Under the pieces are notes generated by a model. That model saw only the letters and a list, made by a program, of their open reading frames with translations, was not told the DNA's origin and ran no database searches. This document shows positions 10,206-23,064 of a stretch of 64,000 nt of DNA, piece after piece. Both the position numbers and the translations under genes were made by a program. This DNA is from Hydractinia symbiolongicarpus (lineage: Eukaryota > Cnidaria > Hydrozoa > Anthoathecata > Hydractiniidae): the NCBI RefSeq assembly GCF_029227915.1, contig NC_079886.1:6944001-7008000 (forward strand). The letters run 5' to 3'. Numbering within the stretch: the stretch's first letter is position 1; each line of letters opens with the position of its first letter.

Positions 10206-12945
10206 TGATAAATATTTACCTATGTACAGAAATGTAATTACATATAAAAGTATATTTTTGCGTTCCAGAACGATCAGTATAAAAAAAGACAGTAATTATT
10301 ATTGACGCTCATATGATGCAACATTTAGATTGAATCCTTTTCAGGTCTTTTTTAATTATCGTTTTTTCTTTATTAAGTACGTTACCAGCCCAAAAAAAGT
10401 CGCCTCAGATTTTCGCCACCACTAAAGGTTTTCTTTACTGAGGATCGACTTTTCTTATGCCCATCATGTATTTGGATTTCTGCCTTCCGTGTTCAGACTT
10501 TTTCGTTTAGATTTAAAACTTCTACACTCTTAATTCTTTAAAAGTCACCATTCGCACTTTTCCATGCAGCATTTCGACTTTTTATTATACACACCCTATA
10601 AAGGACTTACCATCATTGCGCTTTAATAATACATTGCACTGAATTGGAAAACTGTCAGCTGTCCCCACGACAAAGGACTGTCTTTTGGTCGGTGAAATAA
10701 CATCTGTCTAATATATAACATGATGGTTATGTCTTTTATTCTCCATTCTAACTGGCGTGGTCATTAATTGCTTTTAGAATAAAGTGCTGGTTGTTTCAAC
10801 TTTGTGATTTGTTAAATTTTTATTATTATCAGTCTGGTTTTCAGTTAGCCAGACTGCAACTTGGTTGTACAGGATACTTAAATTTTTCTTAATTAATCCT
10901 GTGTAAAAAATATGTGGATATTTTACTAATTCATTATAATGCCATAAATAAGTTGTACAAGAATTATTGCAAGCCTGTGAAAGCCTACTTCAAATATTCT
11001 ACCGTTACCCAAGAAAGTGTTATCTTTCGTAGAAAGAGATTTTTGGGGCATATGGTACGAAAAAACCCTGAAGGGATCATTACTGTATCCACTATCGAGT
11101 ACAAAGACAGTCAATTGGTCGTCATTTTATACCTTGCGTGACTTTTCTGACTCATTGGAATCAAAACATGCGTAAATAATGTCATTGAACTCTCAATACA
11201 AGAATCTTCATATCAAATGACAAAAATTGTGAATGTGTAGGGTTTGAATGAAAAAGTTTGGGTATGAAATGGATAAGGCTATGTAAAAGTGTGATTATAA
11301 ATAAAAGAAGAAGAACGATAACAAAAAATATTTAAATAAAAAAAGTTTAATCATAATATTTTGCACCGTTAGACAACTGCATTTTGATTATTTACCGATT
11401 ATTTTTGTTGTTGTTGTTGTTGTTGTTGGAATGATTCCAGCATTATAGAAGTTCTTTAATTATTCATTATTTTTTATAAAATTGCGGCGGTAACATATTG
11501 CCAATTTTAAAAGAGGAAGACAAGTATTATAAAAAAGTGCTTTCTAATATAACTGTGACGTTTTTCCGGTCCAGCTTTAACATTTTTTAACAGTTATAAA
11601 ACATTAGCCTTAACCCTAAAGGGGAAATTCCACTGTGATCGCAAAGCATTGGAAACAGAAATGCGCGCACAAACGCAAAGTGGCGGCGATTCAAGCAAAT
11701 TCTTTGGTTGAAATCATGAACTTACGTTAGTATACACTTCAGTACTCACAGCGCTCTCAAAAAAGTCAAAATGATTTTACACAATATAGGGCACTTCAAT
11801 ACGTGCACCTTGAACTGGCGTTCTAAAAGATTAAAGTGGACTTTCGACTTAAAGGCGCTAGGTCACCATCAATGTTTAAAATTTCCACCACCTTTTTAAA
11901 TTGGAGAAAAACAGAAAAATCTTAATAACTCTACCTCTCTGCAACCTCGGAGGATCTATGTTCCTAGCAACAACGGACATTTTTTTCAAGAGCTGATTGA
12001 ATGATGGTCACAATCTCTCTTCAACGGACTGGACATAACTTTTAAAGCCCTAATTTACAACTAGCATCTTTAACGAAAACGCTCAAGAAATCCTATAGGA
12101 GCAGTTAGATTTTGCATTAAGCAAAAACAACGAGATTATAAAAAAGATGATATTTTAAAGTAAAATTCGCTAAAACACTCTATAATTTCAAAGTTGATTT
12201 TTGGGAAATCCTGTGTCTGGTTCAGCTTTTGGGATGAAAGATATTTACAGTTATATTCTTTACGACCTTTCTTCTCTAAAGATTAATCTTTTTACACACG
12301 CTCACGTCGACTTCGCCATACCATAAAACCCCAGACAAGTTTTTGAAGCAATTATAAACAAATTTGAGAGGAATTAATCTATGTAACAAGCACCTATATA
12401 AATATAAAACTTTTAACATGTTTAACAAAAATAATTTCAATAAACTAAAACAGAATGACCGAATTAATGACATTAAAAATAGCAAATAGACAAAAAAAAC
12501 CCACAAAAAATACGTAGCAAAAATTATGAGTCTGCTTTCAAAACAACCACAGCAAAGTCAAAACAAAACTAAACAGAAAGATGACAAAATGACAAAACAA
12601 AACAAACAAACTAAACTAACCAGTTTTAACGATGTTTGTCCTTAATTCTGTTAAGTTTAAGACTTTGTAGGCTACGAAAGTATTAGGAATAATTAAAGAA
12701 AGAAATTAGCTTGCAACCTTTCAACTATTCGAAACAAACAACGGAAACAACGATAATTAGAATGTACCATAGCTGTCTCTCCTTTTGTCTGTTGATTCAT
12801 AAAAACACTTTTCAGTTAACTTTACGATCCTTATTAACTATATATTTTCTTGTTTATTTTATTTGTTTTCCCTTTTAATATAATTTGTTTGTTTAATAAT
12901 AACATCCAAACAAGATTTACTTTCATTCAAAGAGTTGTATTATTC
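10206..12945. other. Gene-poor region
   Basis: No convincing gene. A frame at 10914-11141 contains RRKRFLGHMVRKNPEG, resembling the 'RRLRWLGHVLR' tail common in LINE reverse transcriptase relics, but there is no supporting context. A short (TTG)n lies at 11406-11428. An AGTCTGG/CCAGACT hairpin lies near 10828-10856. Confidence 0.4.
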
Positions 12946-13136
<191 letters not shown>

Positions 13137-14534
13137 GCTGCGTTAAAACCTGCAGGCTGTTACGCAAAATTTATCACCGGTTCAAAGGTTCAAAGTCATT
13201 AAGTAAGTGATTCTAAATTTCTCTGTTATTTTCTAAAAATGTTTTGTATAATACAAATCAAAGATGTACAAATTTTGAGAAATGCTCTTAGTTGAGTTAC
13301 AACTAAGAATGTCTTATGTCTTTAAGCCGCGTGAAGATTGAATATAAAATAAACATAGCTACATCGATTCGTTACAACATTGTGTGAGACCGAAGAGTGA
13401 AAAAGTCACGTAGTCAAGTAGAGAGATCAGTTTAGATTCTGAAATTTACAGCGATTATAAATGGCTTGCCAATGTAGAAAATTCTTGTGCATCTCAATTG
13501 TTCTTTATGTATAATAAAAACATTATGTTGCACGGAAAAATGTCTAATTATACCGACCGCTAACATTTTTATAAGCTGGTCATTTTACCATAACTTTGCC
13601 AGAAACTTAATTCTATTTCAATTGAAACACAAAAATAATAATATTTGCATAACATATGAATACAGCTGTTTTTACCTGCTTCTTATTACCATGCAAAAAT
13701 TATTCGGAAGGCTAGGTTATTAAATAGTTTGTTCTCCAGCATATGGTTACTTCTAAATGCTTTTCCCGTTCGAAAGAAATAGAAATGTACCATTTTCGGA
13801 AGTAACTCACTACTCCCCTACGGTTATCCTGTATCTCAAAGCATGAAAAAACCCGAAAGATATGTTAAATAGCTTTTGTTCTAGAAACTTTAAACAGAAT
13901 ATGAAAATTCTCTCAAGAACTAAAGCAATTGGATTTTAACTATACAGTGGAATATGATCAAATTTCAAGCTTTCTGTGACGTCAAAGAAAAGGTGCTGAC
14001 ATAAAAAAAACTTATTGCCGCTAATTCGATTCCTTCTTGACGTACTATAAGTGTGTCGAATTTGATTAAATTTCGCAAGCCTATGAAAAGTTATTCTCTC
14101 CGGTCAAAACGTAGGACCGAATAGGGTTAGGAGGTTGATATGCTATCTGTTTTGTCAAATTTGATTTGTGGAATCCGAAGTTTAGATTTGAAAGTAATGG
14201 TACGATACATGATCTATTTTATCGACTACGATTTATTTAACTCTACAAATTCATAATGTATCACCCTTGACACAACTCGTCGAGTCAGACCTAAATAAAA
14301 GCAAGAAGGTGTAGCTAGCTAGCTAGCTAGCTATTAGTAAGATTCTTGCATGATCTTAAGTATGGGGCTATAGTAGCTAGTTAGTTGTTGAATAACCTTA
14401 ATAAACCTTAATTCTGCAATTATATTTAGCTCACAGAAATTATAAATGCTTGAAGATATAATGTCCTTCTTACAAGAATTAAACAGCACAACTCTAATAA
14501 TGCTCCGGCCTGTACCGCGAAATGTTGTCTGAGG
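13137..14534. other. Intergenic region
   Basis: No gene recognised. An (AGCT)n run of about 22 bp lies at 14312-14333. GGACCGAATAGGGTTAGGA at about 14112-14130 is a fragment of the TTAA-flanked MITE family seen intact at 62575-62666. Confidence 0.45.
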
Positions 14535-14623
14535 TTAAATGAGCTACGAAACGAATTATTAAGCGCAATCACTGCCTATTCTGAAAATTGCGGTGTATTA
14601 AAAAACCACTTAAAAGGTCAATG

Positions 14624-14885
14624 TAAAGGGGGAATTCCACAAAGCGAATTGCACAGGAGTTTTGTTTGTTTTAATTTTGCATCGAAATATTCGCTTCGCT
14701 AAAAAGTAGAAACGGTTCCTACTTTTTCGCGGATAAAAGTTTCACTGCTAGTTTTTGACCAATCAGAACGCGGTTAACTAATGTAAACAATGGATTTGGC
14801 GCCTAATTTATTTTGTTGTGAAAATTAAAAAGCAAATTCGCCATCGTATTCGCCGTTCAATTCGCTTCGTGAAAATCCTCCTTTA
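14624..14885. mobile_element. ~260 bp MITE nested in the TIR element
   Basis: The terminal inverted repeats are AAAGGGGGAATTCCACAAAG (continuing CGAATTG) and the complement of AAAGGAGGATTTTCACGAAG (continuing CGAATTG). TAAAG occurs at both boundaries. No coding capacity. Its absence from copy 1 of the host element supports insertion. Confidence 0.6.
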
Positions 14886-15122
14886 AAGAAAATATACACC
14901 TTAGAACCAGATAAACGTTTTTTTTTATTTTCTAAAAAAAAATATAATAATTTCTTCGGTATTCTTTTTGGCGGTAAAATAAGCTACAGTCTGTAAAATG
15001 ATCAGCAAATCAAAAGTTTGTTTTGACTAAGGAACAGAAAAAATGTATGTTGTAGCTTTAAGAAGGTAATTAATACCTCTAGAAAGATTTTAAAGTCATT
15101 GTTGTTGCGTAATATACTTGTA

Positions 15123-15455
15123 CTAGTCGTTAGCCCGTGGAAAAATCCACGGAGTCACCGTCCTTTGAATTAACCCGTTGCAACAAAGTGGACAGAAATA
15201 TATCGCATTTGGTATTGATGCGCATTTCAAAAATTTCGTGTTTCTGTTACGGGGCACGGCTTTCGCGGACACACAGACAGACGACGGCTATTATTAAAGA
15301 GACTAGTCGTTGCCCGTGGAAAAATCCACGGGTTCGCCTGTCCTTCATATTTACCCGTCGCAACAAAGTGGATAAATCGTGTCTCTGTAACATTATTTTC
15401 TAACTCAGCGGGGGTCCGCGGAGAGACAGACAGACGACGGCTATTATTATAGAGA
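15123..15455 (-). mobile_element. Two Helitron-like mini-elements, head to tail
   Basis: Copies at 15123-15302 and 15303-15455 abut exactly at AGAGA|CTAG. Both contain the perfect hairpin CCCGTGGAAAAATCCACGG(G). On the minus strand the outer ends are A|TCTCTATAATAATAGCC and CGACTAG|T, matching Helitron insertion between A and T. Both include the GACAGACGACGGCTATTAT-type block. Confidence 0.7.
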
Positions 15456-15730
15456 TGTTTTTATGCAAAATTTTGGATACAGCTAGTTCAGAATGTTTAA
15501 AGTTTATTTTATTAGAAATTTTGAGTTAAAAGTTCTTATATAAAATAAATGATGGGTATATAATATATGTAGGGAGATTTTTTGTTATATTCAGTTAAAT
15601 TTTGATACTCAATATCATATTTAAGATGATTTAAGATGTTGTTTTTGTGTTTAGTAATTATGAACATTAGCTCAACTCTCATATAAGTCACTAAGGGCAA
15701 AAACCAACAGCCGTTTCGTAGCCCCTTTAA

Positions 15731-16884
15731 GTACTGACTGAGCTTTCCAATGCTATATGAAGACGAAATTTTGTTGCCTTCAGTTTAAAACTGAGATGAA
15801 AAATTTGTAATGGACAAATTGGTGAAATACACTGCTATAAAATACTGACCTGTATGTAATTCCTGGTTTGTAGTTTTCTAAGAAATAGAAAATAGAAAGG
15901 ATGCCTTTTTTCCTTCCAATTCTTTTGAAAACCGGTAAGTTTCAATTTCTCCTCCACGTCACTTACCTTTTGTTTTCACTTGATACCGTATTAAAGAACG
16001 TAAAATTATCCTTGTCTCCACTGCTTTAAATGAGTTTAAGTTTGTTACTAAATTTATCACCTCCTATCGGTTATATTTATATATAAACACGGTAAGCTGT
16101 GGATAATTCTGCTAAGACTTTTTTTTGACAATAAGAATGACTGTCAAATGACTCACAAAAAAACAAACGAAAAAGCAATTGTTTTCATAAATTGCTTAAC
16201 ACTTCACATTTTTTGTCAGTAAATGAAGAATTTTAAATCTTTTTTTAATTTCTCAGGTTTAATTTTTCCTGAACGTAACTTAATTTTACATTTCCCCTTC
16301 ATCAAAGATAAAAAAACGTGCACCACGTAATCCTTCAAAATGTTGAGTACGTGACGGATATTAATAATCCCATTACTTAGTCATTAGACTCACGCCCCAG
16401 AAAGTCAAGTCATGCTCAGTCAGACTTTTTCTGACTGTTTAATAGATTTCAATATGGCTAAATTCAAAGCAGATAATATATCTAAATTGAAATTATAAAG
16501 ACCGTACCCTAGGCAATCATTTCTGCCATACTAGACCTAGGCGAACCTGTATCAGTTTACTTGTCTTTTTTATATCCTAAAAGTCAAACGATTTTCCCTT
16601 TGACCTATTTTTATGATTTCGTGTACCTTCGAAGCCGGGTATTGAGTATAGTGTGACTGACGCACTTTTAACATTGTTTAGCTGGCCTACTTATCTGCCA
16701 AAGTTGGCCATTTTAAGAATGAAAAAAAAAATGTGCTATAAATATACTATAAAATACTATAAAAATTCTAAAACATACATTTACAATTATAAAGCATATA
16801 ACTCATCGAAGTAATTTTTGCGGGAAATGTTTTCGCGTTCTTTCCGACACCCCCAAAAAATGTTTAAAGTAACAATAAATGTTT
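15731..16884. other. Intergenic region
   Basis: No gene or structured repeat recognised in this stretch. Confidence 0.4.
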
Positions 16885-17066
16885 GAAAAAGAAGAAGAAG
16901 AAGAAGAAGAAGAAGAAGAAGAAGAAGAAGAAGAAGAAGAAGAAGAAGAAGAAGAAGAAGAAGAAGAAGAAGAAGAAGAAGAAGAAGAAGAAGAAGAAGA
17001 AGAAGAAGAAGAAGAAGAAGAAGAAGAAGAAGAAGAAGAAGAAGAAGAAGAAGAAAAAGAAGAAGA
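16885..17066. repeat. (GAA)n microsatellite, ~58 units
   Basis: A run of GAA with one AAAAA interruption near its right end. Poly-Glu, poly-Lys, poly-Ser and poly-Leu frames here are artefacts of the repeat. Confidence 0.98.
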
Positions 17067-19536
17067 CATTTACTTACTAAAGACAAAAATAATTGTAGTA
17101 ATAGCCTCCAATAGCTGCAATAACTTTTGATGAAGTAATATTCATCTACGAAATTACGTTATTTACACTGTTTTTTATATATACTTTTTTGTGTTTCTTT
17201 TGTTTTATAAAGAATTTGTTGTTTGATAAGAAAAGAATAATTACTGTCTTCTTTTTTAGTATTTATGTTTTCACTTGCTCGAAATATGATTAAAAATACT
17301 ATTAACAAAGAAGGATTAAAAAAAAAAATTAAAATTAAAATAACAAAAATTTCCTGCTGTAAAAAACAACCTTTTTATGCTCTTAAATAAAACTAGATAT
17401 TTTCTATATCTTCATTCCAAAGCCTATTTATTTTCTATACTATTTTCTTCTATACTTCTATACTACATATACCGCTGGGTTTTTTCTTTGAGTGTATTCA
17501 TATTATGTTTGTGCGTTGCATGAGATGCAAAGGTAAATGAAATGGGAAGGACTTGCTTGAGAACTTTAATTTTCCATAATGTAACTCACATTATCATTGA
17601 TATAATTAATAAATTGACACCCTAAACCTATTTGGTATAGACGTTTAAATTCTTGAAAGTATAGGGTAGCATAGAGCATTCGCAGTCCTTAAATTCTAAC
17701 AACACAAATTCTGTATACGGAGGTATATACGTAGGCTAGTAACACAAATTACTGATGACAGCGCGCTTATTTACCGATCACCTGAGAACATTTTTAATAG
17801 ACTCTATTGTGTAGATTATTTCAGGCGCAATGACAACCTCGCCATGTTAATTTAAATCTATTCAGGTCAGTTTCTAATCCATCTGTCCCACCTTTAAATA
17901 GAGTATGCGCTATCCTGACTTTAACTTTCAGGGAGATTATTTCATAAATTTTGTCATTGAATTTTAGTTCAATTCAGAAAAATGTTTAAAATTTAGGTTT
18001 AAAATGAAGGTAGTGATAAAGAAGAAGATTGAACTCTTTTGTTTCTATTCATCCGTGATGCGATCAATTGCAAACCTATTCGTGTTGTCTTTTTAACTTA
18101 ATTCGGTCCGGGGGATTTCAAACATATTATAACCGGGGGGACTCCGCCCCCCTCCCCCCCCCCCCACGTCACAAAAGGAACAAAGTGGAAGCAATAAATT
18201 TTTGCTTGCGTCAGCACATTTTCTGTGACGTTATCAAAATCTTGAAAATTGTTTAAAATACCGCCATCTGCTTAAAATTCCATTACTTTAGTTCTAGAGC
18301 GAATTTTTACATTCTGTTTGAAGTTTCTGAAAGCTAAATAAATGTTATTTAATACAATTTCCGGTTTTTACATAGATCGCATGAATAATTCCAAAAAAAG
18401 TGCCCGAAAAAATCGGGATATTGGATTAATCACGTGTCCAAAACATGGAAAATGATTCTTCTTGGTAAAACAAAGTTGCAAACACCGAACAGGGTTAAAC
18501 TATGCTGCATGTCAATTTCACTAAATTTCATTGGTTGGGAAAACAATTGATAAGTAAAAGTTAACATTACGTAATTAATTATCGTGTCAAGAGTTTATTT
18601 CAAAATGTCTGACAAGCCTTTGTATCAACAAGAAAAAATACTGGAAATGGTACTAGGTGGATTGGGTCAGTAAACTGCCGCTTGAAAGATTTCCCCTTTT
18701 GAGAATTTCTCTTTTCAGTGAAGTGGGCATTTAAAATAGGGTATTGTTAACTGAGGTACCATTTATAAAGTGCCATGAGCTGCTGTGTATCTGCTTTCAT
18801 AAAAATATAAAGAGGTAGAATTCGAACCTGCAGTTGCTGCATTATTTTGGTTGCTTTTCAGACTTTGTAAACCATAAAATGAATTTAGAAATCTTGATTA
18901 ATATTCCGACCTGAAAATATATGCATACAAGTGTCAGCCACGCCATTTAGAAATACAGCAAATTATATAAAAAAGGAAAAACATCCCCAAAATAGCTCAA
19001 ATTGCTTAAAAATCTTGAAAATTTTAAAAGAGTTCTGTCTTTGCTTACAATGGAGGCCCATCTATTGCTAAAAGGTCTGGTGAAGCGCCCCAGTTGAGCA
19101 TTTAGTACAGGTAAACCCCTTACAGTGATGCGTCCTTTCTATAATTTCTTCAAAAGTTCAGTACAAATAAATGCACAGGTTGTTGTTAGTATGTCAACCA
19201 CTATATCGCCCTTGTGTAATATTGGAGGTGTCACCCGGCTTGAGGGGCTAGTACAGGCAAACCATTTGTAGATTGTGTCGCCTTTCACGCGTGTCTTATA
19301 TATGTAAATGAGGTTTAAAGGGATCAAATGTCTGTAGGTTGGACAGCTTGAGCTATTTATCATGTTTAAAACTTTTATCATCATTGCAAAGAGCTTATTA
19401 AATCAACATTTTACAAAATACCCCAAACCGATTATTCCCTGCAACCATTAATGCCAGTGGTATATCCAAATAATAAAAAGAAAAAGGTTAAGTAATACTG
19501 AGTTACATTGAGGATTTAGATTTACTCATTTTGTAG
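17067..19536. other. Gene-poor region
   Basis: At 18093-18166 there is a TTAA-type MITE fragment: a TTCGGTCCGGGGG end, an ACTCCGCCCCCC core and a poly(C) run. A small ATG frame at 18605-18665 (starting MSDKPLYQQEKILEM) ends near a possible donor G|GTCAGT and could be a first exon, but no partner exon is clear. Confidence 0.4.
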
Positions 19537-19737
19537 ATAGAGAGGTAATAGCAGTACCAAGTATGGACATACCAGTAAACATCAGTGGGTCAACTTTAAA
19601 GACTACGTACCCAGTCCTTAAAAAAAGGAAGGTAGCTGTAACTGCTACAATACCTGACAAAAAATATCGAGATAATGGCACTTTTTGGGCCAGTTTAAAA
19701 AGTTGGGAAACAGCATCAACTCGCAAATTCTCCGTTG
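19537..19737. other. Exon-like open segment, strand ambiguous
   Basis: Both strands are open with plausible composition. Plus strand: acceptor TTTGTAG, then an open frame including VPSMDIPVNISGSTLKTTYP and a possible donor GTTG|GTAGGC. Minus strand: a hydrophobic frame including SRYFLSGIVAVTATFLFL that ends with TGA at 19526. The protein is not recognised on either strand. The downstream part of the plus frame runs into a TIR-element fragment at about 19810-19890, so only 19537-19737 could be real coding sequence. Confidence 0.25.
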
Positions 19738-20466
19738 GTAGGCATCGGAAGTGCTACTTTCAGAAGCGTAGGTTACGTATGCAGCGTTTAACATGCTTTT
19801 GGCTTTGCAGTTTTTGTTCTCGGTGCTCAATAACGTTTACACCGCCATTAGCTCAACTTTCATGTAAGTCACTTAATTCAAAAACTTTTGTAACTCTTTC
19901 TATTTATTTTTTAAAAATCCTATGTGTAAACAAAGCGAAAATCTCGTACATATTTGGGTAAGTGATGAGTGCTCGTGGCTGTTCCTTAAACCAGCCAACT
20001 AAAAAGCGAGAAGTTAGAAAAAAAAAACATGGAAATAAAATAATTGCCGGCAGCATGTGGTTGGGAAAAAATTCCTCAAGATAGGCAATATACTCTTAGA
20101 CCACTGTGAGAAGAAGTGTGAGAAGTGTTTGTTAACTGGACCGTGAACAATCCATAAGTTTGTAGTAGCAATAGGATTAAGACAAATATTGAATTGTTTG
20201 AAAAAATTAATCTCATTTATGTAACAATTGTATTATGCATGAGCATTAACAACCGCGATTGTTGAATATTGATAAAAGTCGCACTCAACTTCAGTCATGG
20301 AGAATATCTACTGGTGTTGATATATAACTGAAAGAGTAAAGTAACTATGAACATCAAATATTGTTATTATTTTATAAGGTGAACGTTTTTTTATATGCAA
20401 TTCTTAATAAAGTATAATCTATCAAAATTTAACTTTATTTTTTTCTATTTTTCTAATACAATATTT

Positions 20467-20645
20467 TAGCGGAGATGGTGTAATAGTACCGTATTCGACT
20501 TGTAATCATAAGCTTACAGGTCCGAGTCTCCACTCTGGCGCACTTGAAATGCACTGTCGTTAGCCCATTTGGTGCCATCTACTGACCGCTTTACATGTAT
20601 CTGGCGGTAAAGTAGCAAAGTTACTAACGCATAAAAAATAAATAA
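20467..20645 (+). repeat. tRNA-derived SINE with A-rich tail
   Basis: The head reads GGAGATGGTGTAATAGTACC (A-box-like), then a TTCGACTTGTAATCATAAG anticodon-arm-like region and GGTCCGAGTCTCC (B-box-like). It is followed by a non-tRNA body with GCGGTAAAGTAGCAAAGTTA and ends in an AAAAAATAAATAAAT tail. Head, body and simple tail together are the classic SINE arrangement. Confidence 0.75.
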
Positions 20646-20848
20646 ATTAGGCAACCAAATTTGATGAACATCTGACTACCAACTAACGGTCTAACAACAA
20701 ATTTTAAGAGTTGTTCACAAGTAACATGACCTCCTCACCCTCCTCCCTCCTGGTGTCTTGGCCCTGAGTTGTTATAATGTAAAAAAGGCAAAGTAACAAA
20801 GCAACACGAAAATACCCTAATTTTTTAGCTGCTTTAATAGAACAGATA

Positions 20849-20987
20849 TCCACATTATAATACCCATATAGGTCATATAAGTCTGTCTGTTTTCAGGCAA
20901 AATGGTACCCCAAGTCGCGAGACGCACACAGTTCGGTAAAAAAAAACCCGGGCGATCCCGTGGATTTTTCCATGTGCCACTAACTAG
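20849..20987 (+). mobile_element. Helitron-like mini-element
   Basis: Begins TCCACATTATAATACCC after an A and ends with CCCGTGGATTTTTCCATGTG, a short spacer and CTAG before T. The body (GGTACCCCAAGTCGCGAGAC) matches the subtype at 24750-24863. Confidence 0.6.
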
Positions 20988-23064
20988 TTTTTTAATATTT
21001 CTTGTTGCATTGAAGAATTTAATATTTTCAATTATTGCTAGGAAGAAAAAATCCTCCTGAACTATAACTTAAAGACGTCGTTTATACTTTAGGACTGTCG
21101 GCTTAGAACATTCCTTACCAGGCCTCTTGGACATTTAATCACCATTGGTGTGTCTTTTATAAACTTAATTGCCGTAATTGAATAGATCAGAAATCTTTAG
21201 TTGTGTTCCTATAATAACGATAGCTACTTAACAAACAATAGAGCAACTTAATAATTGTTGTTGTTGTCTTAAATGAGAGTTGTTAAAAGTTATGTTGGAA
21301 AAGCACGGGCACTGCATGTAAGGAGCCAAATCGTCGAAAAAGTATAAAATTTAGATTATACTTGGGTGAGTAAAATCGGAAAAAGTTATGAAGTGTATTA
21401 CTGATAATTCTAAGGTCGCTGAAGAAACTTTTTAAAAAGCCCTTATAAAAGGATACCATTATTATGCGGAAAAGTTATAGAATATCATGGCATATAGAAT
21501 ATTAAATCTTCATTACGAACGCATTGGAAAGTTTTGAGTAGTATTTTTAATTCTAAACATTCCTGTTACAAGTCTTCATTTTTAGCCAAAAAGATTTAGT
21601 TAAATGGAAATATTTGAAACAAGATTTTAGCATTAATTAACAATTTTATACTTTGTAGAACATCAGCCAGGGCAGTATTTTCATTATTCACAAAAGTAAA
21701 ATCCAAAGAAGTAGCAACCTTTTTTTTTGCAATGCGAATGTTTGTGCCTCTGCTTTGTGTCTAGCAAATTATAATCTATTTAATTTCTCAAAGGGGATGA
21801 AATTTTGAAATTTTAATATCCTAGATTTAATAAATGCATTATTTGTACACATCGTTTTTTGTGGAAGTTTTACCAGCAGTAAGGTGCGAAAGAAAAAAAT
21901 CTATTCTTACGATTTTTTGATAAATCCAGACTCTTAGTTGTATTGTTCCTATAAGCTATGACAGACTCAGGCTAAGTACGTTTTTCATATGTTCTTGTTT
22001 GTTGACAAGATCAAGTCTCACATGTTCCTATAAACTACGTTTGTATCTGAATCTTGATGTAATTTTGCCGGGCTAGAAACTATAATTTGTTTATTTTTAT
22101 AACAAGCAAATATGGAAAGTTTCATTCTTTTTACTACAAAAAAAGTGTTACATTTTGTTGATCTGGTTAGAAAATATTTGAAAAAGTCTGCATTAATTTC
22201 TCCTTTATAGTCACAATATTTTTTCTTCCCTAAATCCCCTCCTCCATCCCCTCTTCCCTAAACCTCTCTCCAAGAAAGGTTAATATTTTAAGGAATAGGT
22301 CAAGGAATAGATAACATTTTCGTTCCATTTTTTACTTTAACAATTATCACTAAACAATAATAAACATTGCAACCAAAGTCTCATAAAGCAAAAACTCTAT
22401 ACATTGGTTGATTTTTATATTTTGGAAACTGAGCAACTGACGAGACTGTAAAAAATATCATAAAAAAATACACACGTGACAACCAACGCCCTTTTTATGA
22501 CTATATAATAGAAATCCACTCTCACAATTTTGTGAGAAGTAAAAAGAAGCAAGATATAACAAAGCCTATGTTAATTACAATAACTACAGCGCCTAATGTG
22601 TGATTAATTAGGAGATAAAATTTTGCTTCAATTTAAATTCTGAAAAATTAGGTTTTTAAATCAAATCAAAAAGATAATAAATTAAATGCAAAATTAACAA
22701 ATTATTCTGACCAGTTAAGCTATTCTTGACCCCAGGTCTCTTTGAGATTAACCTGAGCTATTTGAGATAAAGGTAATAACCTAAATTAGCTCTGGGATGA
22801 GAATGTATCTAAGCTTATATTTTTAAAAAATATCTTGAAAGGATTTTGATATAATAAGGATTTTGAAAATATATAAGTAGAAGCTTTTCGTTTTATTATA
22901 AAATCATCGTCAGTGCTTTATGTACAAGTAAAATTCGTTAAAAGGATTTATTTATAAAATGCAATGTCTGAGAATTTGCGTCAATTATCAGGAGAGTTTT
23001 ACGAATTCAATATACTTACAGATTAATGTACGTTTGTACTTTTCTATGTAAGTAGATTAAAGAA
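20988..23064. other. Intergenic region upstream of the transporter
   Basis: No gene recognised. The last few hundred bases should contain the transporter promoter and 5' UTR. Confidence 0.4.

Larger units (their letters stand above)
14535..15730. mobile_element. TIR element (copy 2) interrupted by nested insertions
   Basis: Same family as 5317-6000: the ends are TTAAATGAGCTACGAAAC and the complement of TTAAAGGGGCTACGAAAC. Interior blocks follow the same order as copy 1. Two foreign pieces interrupt it: a small TIR element at 14624-14885 and a pair of Helitron-like elements at 15123-15455. Copy 1 lacks both. Confidence 0.65.

Noticed and set aside
10914-11141. Frame with a LINE-tail-like RRKRFLGHMVRK
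   Set aside because: A single short motif without neighbouring reverse transcriptase sequence is too weak to call an element.
16787-17130. Poly-Leu, poly-Ser, poly-Glu and poly-Lys frames
   Set aside because: All are readings of the (GAA)n tract on either strand.
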